64,000 nucleotides of DNA, taken from Actinomadura graeca. Lineage in GTDB: Bacteria > Actinomycetota > Actinomycetes > Streptosporangiales > Streptosporangiaceae. Made by a program: the position numbers and the translations under genes. The notes beneath the pieces were generated by a model, which saw only the letters and a list, made by a program, of their open reading frames with translations, did not search any database and had not been told where the DNA came from. The first letter of the stretch is position 1; the number at the start of each line of letters is the position of its first letter. Shown one piece after another: positions 57,404-64,000 of this stretch. Location: positions 5,766,001 through 5,830,000 of the forward strand of contig NZ_CP059572.1 in NCBI RefSeq assembly GCF_019175365.1, in the 5' to 3' direction.

Positions 57404-58197
57404 TGGGGACGGTGACGGGAATGCTGGCCGAGGCCCGCAAGTCCCTCGGGATGTCGGGACGGCCGAACAAGATCACGCGGGAGTACGCGTCCCGGCATGG
57501 GGACGAGTTCCTGCGCGCCTCGTGGTGTGACATGGCCGTCACCTACTGGGCACGGCACAGCGGCAACGCGGGTGCGGTCCTGCTGAGCGGTGACCGCGCC
57601 TACACCGTGTGGCACGCGGAGGACTTCCAGAGGGCCGGGCGCTGGCGCAAGGGCAGCGCGGCCGAGGTCGACCGTGCCAGGCCCGGCGACATCGTGTTCT
57701 TCGACTGGGGTGCGAGCAACTCGGTCGACGCCATCGACCACGTGGGCGTGGTCGAGAAGGCGCTCGGCGGGGGGCGGCTCCAGACGATCGAGGCGAACAC
57801 CGGGGACGCGTGCCGGCGCAGGGTGCGCGCGGCGAATGTGATCGCGGGCTATGGACGGCCCGCCTACAGCGAGGAGGACGACATGCCCCTGTCCAGCGAC
57901 GACCTGAAGAAGATCCGCGACATCGTCTGGAACACCGACACCGCGCCGGCCCCGGCCGGGTCCGCGGAGGGCAATCCGACGTGGCGGCACATCAACGTGC
58001 TGCGCGATACCTATTCGAGCGTGCAGGAGATCAAGGCCGCCGTCGCCCAGATCGCGGTGCGGTCGCCCGGCGTGGACGAGACGGAGCTCGCGCGGCTCGT
58101 CCTGGCGGGACTCAAGCCGGACTCGATCGCGGCGGCGATCCCGGACGAGTTCGCCGAGCAGGTCGCCAGCGCGCTCGGGAACCGCGCGCGCGGGTAG
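57403..58197 (+). CDS. CHAP-domain endolysin-like amidase, probable phage remnant
   Basis: 264 residues. The N-terminal CHAP domain (1-155) has the catalytic Cys42 (ASWCDMAVTYWA), His113 (AIDHVGVVEK) and Asn/Glu near 130-132 (IEANTGD). It also has the family's RARPGDIVFFDWG strand. The C-terminal ~110 residues are helical (DDLKKIRDIVWN, DETELARLVLAGL, DEFAEQVASAL) and resemble the C-terminal part of actinophage lysins. There is no signal peptide, which fits holin-dependent export, yet no holin is seen. CHAP enzymes cut peptidoglycan peptide or amide bonds. With the two tiny coupled genes before it and tRNA-Lys 0.7 kb away, it looks like a prophage fragment or a domesticated lysin. Confidence 0.88.
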   Translation: MGTVTGMLAEARKSLGMSGRPNKITREYASRHGDEFLRASWCDMAVTYWARHSGNAGAVLLSGDRAYTVWHAEDFQRAGRWRKGSAAEVDRARPGDIVFFDWGASNSVDAIDHVGVVEKALGGGRLQTIEANTGDACRRRVRAANVIAGYGRPAYSEEDDMPLSSDDLKKIRDIVWNTDTAPAPAGSAEGNPTWRHINVLRDTYSSVQEIKAAVAQIAVRSPGVDETELARLVLAGLKPDSIAAAIPDEFAEQVASALGNRARG

Positions 58198-58237
58198 TCT
58201 TTGATCGTCGGCGGGTGGTGAAGCCCGTCCGGCATGG

Positions 58238-58266
58238 CGCCCCGTCCTCCTCTGGAGGGCGGGGCG
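58238..58266. terminator. Bidirectional terminator between the endolysin and P450 genes
   Basis: CGCCCCGTCCTCC (58238-58250) pairs with GGAGGGCGGGGCG (58254-58266) around a three-base loop, with one G-T pair in 13. TTTC follows on the plus strand. It serves the two convergent genes. Confidence 0.85.
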
Positions 58267-58268
58267 TT

Positions 58269-59540
<1,272 letters not shown>

Positions 59541-59564
59541 GTGACCAGCGTGCATCATGGCCGT

Positions 59565-59978
59565 GTGACGTTGAAGGCGGCGGACGGCCAGAAGATCCTG
59601 CGCGAGAACTTCGCGCCCTGGGTGCTCGAATTGGGGCTCGTGGTGGAGGAGGTGGGGGACGGGTCGGCGGTGCTCCGGTTGCCGTGGTCCGACCGTCTTG
59701 CCCGGGAGGGTGGCGGTCTGTCCGGCCAGGCGATGATGGCGGCGGCCGACACCGCGGTCGTGGTGGCGGTCGCCGGGGCGCGCGGCGGGTTCGTGCCGAT
59801 GACCACGGTGCAGCTCAGCACGTCCTTCCAGCGGCCCGTGGTGGGAAGGGACGTCCTCGTGGCGGTGACAATCGGCAAGCTGGGACGGACACTGGCGTTC
59901 GCGGACGTGACGCTGACCGTGGACGGGGATCCGGCGGTGGTGGCCCGCGCGAGCGCCGTCTACGCGATCATGGGGTGA
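59565..59978 (+). CDS. PaaI-type hotdog-fold thioesterase
   Basis: 137 residues if it starts at GTG 59565 (MTLKAADGQKIL); the frame is open to ATG 59535, overlapping the divergent P450 start. The hotdog core shows GGGLSGQAMMAAADTAVVVAV (the HGG/G-loop region with GQA) and FVPMTTVQLSTSFQRPV (the TVEL-like strand), as in acyl-CoA thioesterases of the PaaI family. The lack of a leader suggests a leaderless transcript. Its stop overlaps the next start (TGATG), so it is co-translated with the dienelactone hydrolase. A role in clearing acyl-CoAs is inferred only. Confidence 0.85.
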   Translation: MTLKAADGQKILRENFAPWVLELGLVVEEVGDGSAVLRLPWSDRLAREGGGLSGQAMMAAADTAVVVAVAGARGGFVPMTTVQLSTSFQRPVVGRDVLVAVTIGKLGRTLAFADVTLTVDGDPAVVARASAVYAIMG

Positions 59979-60676
59979 TGCGTATCGAGAGAGTGCGTGT
60001 GGCGGACGGGGAGTTCGCCCTCCATGTGTGGGCGCCGCGGAAGCGGGGCCCGGGGATCCTGCTGGTGCAGGAGATCTTCGGGGTCGGCGACTACATGGAG
60101 GCGGTGGCGGAGGATCTCGTCGCGCTGGGATACGTCGTGGCGGCGCCCGACATGTTCTGGCGGATCGAGCCGGGATGGGCCGTCGCGCACGATGAGCAGG
60201 CCCTGCCCAAGGCGATGTCGATGGTGTCGCAGTTCGACTGGGAGAAGGGCCCGGAGGACCTTGAGGCGGCGCTTGCCTCCCTACGCGGCCTCCCGGAGGT
60301 GGACGGACGCGCCGGGGTGCTCGGGTTCTGCTTCGGCGGGACGCTCGCGTACCAGCTGGCGGCGCGGGCCGAGGTGGACGCCGCAGTGTCGTTCTACGGT
60401 TCGGGGGTTCCGGGTGCGCTCGGGATGCTCGAAAGTGTCCGGGCACCGTTGCAGCTCCACTTTGGTGGGTCCGACCCTTACATCTCGCGTGAGGATGTCG
60501 CGGCGGTGGAGCAGGCGGTCGAAGGGAGGGAGAACGTCGAAATCCACGTCCAGGAGGACGGCGGACATGCGTTCCACAACCGCAAGGCCCCGATGTTCTA
60601 CCAGCCCGGACCGGCGGACCGGGCTTGGAGGCTCACGGAGGACTTCCTGGCCCGGACCCTTCCTCCTGGCACATGA
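59978..60676 (+). CDS. Dienelactone hydrolase family protein
   Basis: 232 residues; ATG 59978 overlaps the thioesterase stop by one base. The catalytic Cys is in GFCFGGTLAY, preceded by QEIFGV (the Glu that interacts with the nucleophile). Asp is in GGSDPYIS and His in GGHAFHNR. These are all the hallmarks of dienelactone hydrolases, which open 4-carboxymethylenebut-2-en-4-olides in chlorocatechol and related pathways. No other ring-cleavage genes are near, so the actual ester substrate is open. It ends 6 bases from the convergent LuxR-family gene. Confidence 0.93.
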   Translation: MRIERVRVADGEFALHVWAPRKRGPGILLVQEIFGVGDYMEAVAEDLVALGYVVAAPDMFWRIEPGWAVAHDEQALPKAMSMVSQFDWEKGPEDLEAALASLRGLPEVDGRAGVLGFCFGGTLAYQLAARAEVDAAVSFYGSGVPGALGMLESVRAPLQLHFGGSDPYISREDVAAVEQAVEGRENVEIHVQEDGGHAFHNRKAPMFYQPGPADRAWRLTEDFLARTLPPGT

Positions 60677-60682
60677 CCCTCG

Positions 60683-63451
60683 TCATGTAGCGGACTCCAA
60701 GGCGAGCCGGGACAGTTGCCTACGGGACGAGACGCCGAGCTTCGGGTACGCCTTGTAGAGGTGGTATTCGACCGTCCGCGGGCTGAGGAAGAGCTGCGCG
60801 GCGATCTCGCGGCTGCTGGTTCCGGCGGCGGCGAGCCGGACGACCTGGAGTTCCTGCGGGGTGAGACGGTCGAGGAGGTCCGGCGCGGTGGGGACGGACA
60901 CCGTCGGGGTGCCGGTGCCCGGCTCGCCGGTCGCTCGGAGTTCGGCGCGCGCGCGGTCGAGCCAGGGGACGGCCCGGAGCTGCTCGAAGATGTCCGCTGC
61001 GGAACGGAGCGGGATGCGGGCGTCCGAGCGGCGGCGGTTGCGGCGCAGCCATTCGCCGTAGAGGAGCTCGGTGCGGGCCCGTTCGAACGGTCGCGTTGAC
61101 CGCTCATGCAGGTGGACCGCGCGCGTGTAGGGCTCCTCGGTGTCGTCCAGAAGAGCTTCGCAGCGTGAGGCCACGGCGAGCGCCCACGGCTGCTTTCCCG
61201 CCTCGGCCCATGCGCGGAACTGGTCGAGAACAGGACGCGCCTGGGCGGGACGTCCGGAACGGACCGCCGCCTCGATCCGGTCTGCGGCGGACAGCATCAC
61301 CTCGGCGCTGTACCGGCGCGGACCCTGCGCGATGTCGTCCAGGCGGCGCAGCGCGTCGTCGTAACGGCCGAGGCCCAGGTCGAGCAGGGCGAGCGCGTTG
61401 GCGGCGAGTCCGCAGTGCGGGGGCGGCGCCTTCTCGATCAGCTCGTGGAGGCGCGTCTCGTCCCCCTCGATCGCGGGGATCCGCGCCAGCACGGCGCCGA
61501 GCCGTCCCTCGCGGCGGGACAGGCCGGTGTCGCGGGCGAGCGCGATGGCCTCGGCCACGATGGACTCGGCGTCGGCGTGCAGGCCCGCGGCGATCCGCGT
61601 CTGCGCCTGCGTCTGCAGGACGGTCGGCAGCGCGCCGATCAGGCCGTGCCGCCGGCAGTGCGCCGCGTCGGCGGCGGCGAGCGCCGACGCGGCCTCGTCG
61701 TCGCCGATGATCAGCGCGAGCCAGGCGGCCCGGACGTGCCCGGCGGGGTCCGGCGCGTCGCGGCGGGACGCGATCTCTCCCGCGACGCAGTCGTCCTCGT
61801 CATGGCCCCCGGTGGTCTCCGATGTGCCCAGGCCGGCGCGTGCCTCGCCGACCAGCGCGGACAGGAGCGGCAGGCCGCGTTCGTAGTCGCCGCCGGCCAG
61901 GTGGGCGAGGCCCTGGACCGTCCGGTCGCCGGGGAGCAGCCCGGCCGCGCGCAGGACGGCGGAGGACTCGCCGGACGTCCAGGCGTAGGTGGCGCCGGCC
62001 CGCAGCATGGCGGCCCGGTCGTCCGGCGCGGCGTGGGCGGCGTGCTCGACCATGAGGCGCGCGGCGGCCCGCGGGTCGCCGCGTTCGTACTCGACCGCGG
62101 CGCGGACGCGGCCCAGGCGCGCGTGCTCCACCGGGTCGCCGGTGAGCTTCGCGGCGCTGGCGGCCAGCTCCTCCGCTTCTGCGGGCTGCCCGGCCTGGAG
62201 GATCGTCTCTGCCGCCGCACCGAGGCGGGCTGCGCGCGCGCCTGCGGCTGGGGTCAGTTCCGCCGCCTGGCGGAAGAGCGCTGCGGCGGTCGCGTAGCCG
62301 GTGAGGTCCCGCGCGCGCTCTGCCGCGGCCTCTAGGTCGGCGGCGACGTCCTCGTCCGGTGCCATGGCGGCTGACGCGCGGTGCCGCGCGCGGCAGTTCA
62401 GATCGTCCGACGAATCGGCCAGGGCCTGGTGGACGGCGACGCGCTGCGCCGTGACAGCCCCCTGGTAGGAGGCGGCCCGGATCAACGGATGCCGGAAGGC
62501 GATCCTCCGGCCCGTCACTTCCACCAGGCGTGCTCGCTCCGCCGCCTCTAGGTCGGACAGGCCCACGCCCAGCGCGCGCGCCGCGCCCAGCAGGCTCGGC
62601 ATGTAACCGCGTCCCTCGGCCGCGGCTATCAGGAGCATCAGCCGGGCCTCGTCCGGGAGGCCGCCGATCTGGTTCCGGAACGACGCGACGACCTGGTCGG
62701 TGACCGGGAGCGGACGCGAGCCGTCCGGCATCGAGAGCCCGGCCGCGCCGAACTCCAGCAGGGCGAGCGGGTTGCCCTTCGACTCCCGGACGACCCGGTC
62801 GCGGACGGCGGGCGGCACGCGCCGCGCGGCGGCCAGGCTTGCGGCGGCATCGCGGTCCAGCCGGTCGAGGCGCAGTTCGGGCAGGCCCGTGCCGGTGAAC
62901 GCCTCGTCCCGCGCGGCGAACAGCATCACCACGCCCTCGGCCGCCAGCCGCCGCGCCGCGAACAGCAGCGCCTCGGCGGTCGCGGTGTCCAGCCACTGGG
63001 CGTCGTCGGCGAGGCACAGCACGGGCCGTCCCGGGGGGTGCGGGGGGTCGCCCTCCCACACGAGACCGGGACGGTCGTCGTCGGCGAGGTCGGCGAGCAG
63101 CGTCAGCACGGCGAGCCCGGTGGTGAAGCGGTCCCGCGGTCCCGCGCCGGTGGCGCCGGGATCGGCGAGCACCGACCGCAGCGCCGCGGCCTGCGCGTCC
63201 GGGAGGGCGCCGAGGCGGTCGCGGACGGGCCACAGGAGCTGGTTGAGCCCGGCGAACGCGATGCCCGACTCCGCCTCGATCCCGACCGCGCGCAGGACGC
63301 GCGGCACGCCGTCCGCGGCACTCTCCAGCAGCGCGGACTTGCCGATGCCGGCCTCGCCGCGCAGCACGAGGGCGCCGCTGCGCCCGCCGTCGCGCGCCTC
63401 CGCGAGCAGCGAGGAGATCCGCGCCTGTTCGGTTTCACGCCCGTAGAGCAC
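60683..63451 (-). CDS. LuxR-family regulator with AAA ATPase domain (LAL)
   Basis: 922 residues from GTG 63451. The N-terminal Walker A is GEAGIGKS (residues 32-39) and the Walker B region is VLCLADDAQWLD. A helical/TPR-like middle of about 550 residues follows. The C-terminal helix-turn-helix is TPQELQVVRLAAAGTSSREIA...LSPRTVEYHL. It belongs to the same broad family as the PKS-locus regulator but is clearly a different gene. It is divergent from the ene-reductase 101 bases away, so that gene is the most likely target. The inducer is not predictable. Confidence 0.95.
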   Translation of the reverse strand: MLYGRETEQARISSLLAEARDGGRSGALVLRGEAGIGKSALLESAADGVPRVLRAVGIEAESGIAFAGLNQLLWPVRDRLGALPDAQAAALRSVLADPGATGAGPRDRFTTGLAVLTLLADLADDDRPGLVWEGDPPHPPGRPVLCLADDAQWLDTATAEALLFAARRLAAEGVVMLFAARDEAFTGTGLPELRLDRLDRDAAASLAAARRVPPAVRDRVVRESKGNPLALLEFGAAGLSMPDGSRPLPVTDQVVASFRNQIGGLPDEARLMLLIAAAEGRGYMPSLLGAARALGVGLSDLEAAERARLVEVTGRRIAFRHPLIRAASYQGAVTAQRVAVHQALADSSDDLNCRARHRASAAMAPDEDVAADLEAAAERARDLTGYATAAALFRQAAELTPAAGARAARLGAAAETILQAGQPAEAEELAASAAKLTGDPVEHARLGRVRAAVEYERGDPRAAARLMVEHAAHAAPDDRAAMLRAGATYAWTSGESSAVLRAAGLLPGDRTVQGLAHLAGGDYERGLPLLSALVGEARAGLGTSETTGGHDEDDCVAGEIASRRDAPDPAGHVRAAWLALIIGDDEAASALAAADAAHCRRHGLIGALPTVLQTQAQTRIAAGLHADAESIVAEAIALARDTGLSRREGRLGAVLARIPAIEGDETRLHELIEKAPPPHCGLAANALALLDLGLGRYDDALRRLDDIAQGPRRYSAEVMLSAADRIEAAVRSGRPAQARPVLDQFRAWAEAGKQPWALAVASRCEALLDDTEEPYTRAVHLHERSTRPFERARTELLYGEWLRRNRRRSDARIPLRSAADIFEQLRAVPWLDRARAELRATGEPGTGTPTVSVPTAPDLLDRLTPQELQVVRLAAAGTSSREIAAQLFLSPRTVEYHLYKAYPKLGVSSRRQLSRLALESAT

Positions 63452-63552
63452 GTCTCCAAACTACGGGGCCGACTACCGAAACTTTACGGATTCGCTGCGG
63501 GGCCGGCTCTCCGTACCTTCATGGCCGATGCGCACGCCATGAGGAGGACGTC

Positions 63553-64000
63553 ATGAAGGAACTGTTCGAGCCGCTGCCGGTCGGGAAGCTGGAGTTGCCC
63601 AACCGCCTGGTGATGGCGCCGATGACCCGCAGCCGGGCGTTCGAGGACGGCGAGGTGACCGGGCTGACCGCCGAGTACTACGCGCAGCGCGCCACGGCCG
63701 GGTTGATCATCTCGGAGGGCACGCAGCCGAGCGTCCGGGGACAGGGCTACGTCTGGACGCCCGGCCTGCACTCCGGCGGGCAGGTGGAGGCGTGGCGGGC
63801 GGTCACCGGCGCCGTGCACGCCGCGGGCGGGCGGATCTTCGCCCAGCTGATGCACACGGGCCGCGTGGGCCACCCGGTGCTGTACCCGGACGGCGCGCCG
63901 CCGCTGGGCCCGTCCGCTATCGCCAGCGGCGAGCAGCTGTTCACGCCGGAGGGGATGCTCGACCACCCCGAGCCCCGCGAGATGACCACGGACGACATCG
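63553..64000 (+). CDS. Old Yellow Enzyme family ene-reductase, partial
   Basis: ATG 63553 with GAGGAGG six bases upstream; the gene runs off the right edge after ~149 residues. The start MKELFEPLPVGKLELPNRLV and MAPMTRSRA, then EYYAQRATAGLIISEGTQPS and FAQLMHTGRVGH, are the FMN-binding N-terminal half of alkene reductases of the NemA/OYE family. These enzymes reduce activated C=C bonds of enones and nitro compounds with NAD(P)H. The divergent LAL regulator suggests dedicated control. Confidence 0.95.
   Translation, partial: MKELFEPLPVGKLELPNRLVMAPMTRSRAFEDGEVTGLTAEYYAQRATAGLIISEGTQPSVRGQGYVWTPGLHSGGQVEAWRAVTGAVHAAGGRIFAQLMHTGRVGHPVLYPDGAPPLGPSAIASGEQLFTPEGMLDHPEPREMTTDDI

Overview
The window is very GC-rich, with the third-codon-position bias of an actinomycete. 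It has long antisense shadow frames, GTG starts and AGGAGG-type ribosome binding sites. The genus cannot be fixed from the sequence. The left two thirds (1-43.2 kb) is one secondary-metabolite locus, all on the minus strand. The right third is mixed accessory and housekeeping DNA.

The locus reads from right to left. A LAL-family LuxR regulator (43.16-40.29 kb) is followed by five genes whose stops and starts overlap: a KASIII-like synthase, an FkbH-like glyceryl-ACP synthase, a stand-alone ACP, an E2-type acyltransferase and an alpha/beta hydrolase (40.12-35.05 kb). This is the tetronate-forming set, in the same order as AbyA1-A5 of abyssomicin. Three modular type I PKS genes follow. PKS-A (34.81-15.87 kb) has a KSQ loading module and modules 1-3. 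PKS-B (15.84-4.33 kb) has modules 4-5 and a one-base frameshift near its 5' end. PKS-C (from 4.30 kb, running off the left edge) starts module 6.

Reading AT motifs and reductive loops in order gives acetate; methylmalonate (ene); methylmalonate (ene); malonate (ene); malonate (ene); methylmalonate (fully reduced); malonate (DH plus the start of an ER). The predicted intermediate is a dimethyl tetraene followed by a saturated four-carbon stretch with one methyl. This is what a decalin-type spirotetronate needs: one diene to close the spiro-cyclohexene on the tetronate, and a second diene four atoms from the next alkene for an intramolecular Diels-Alder. The cyclases, remaining modules and tailoring genes would lie off the left edge. 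The product is not identified here.

From 43.2 to 57 kb there are sparse genes between gene-poor stretches: an NAD(P)-binding protein, a TraR/DksA zinc-finger protein, a MerR-like regulator behind a perfect hairpin, a DUF899 protein, an unusual secreted trypsin-SGNH-SGNH-FG-GAP protein, a decayed ISL3 transposase, a small membrane-anchored protein, a pentapeptide-repeat protein and tRNA-Lys(TTT). From 57.2 to 64 kb there is a small phage-like cassette ending in a CHAP endolysin, then a cytochrome P450 divergent from a hotdog thioesterase and dienelactone hydrolase pair, a second LuxR-family ATPase regulator, and the start of an Old Yellow Enzyme ene-reductase.
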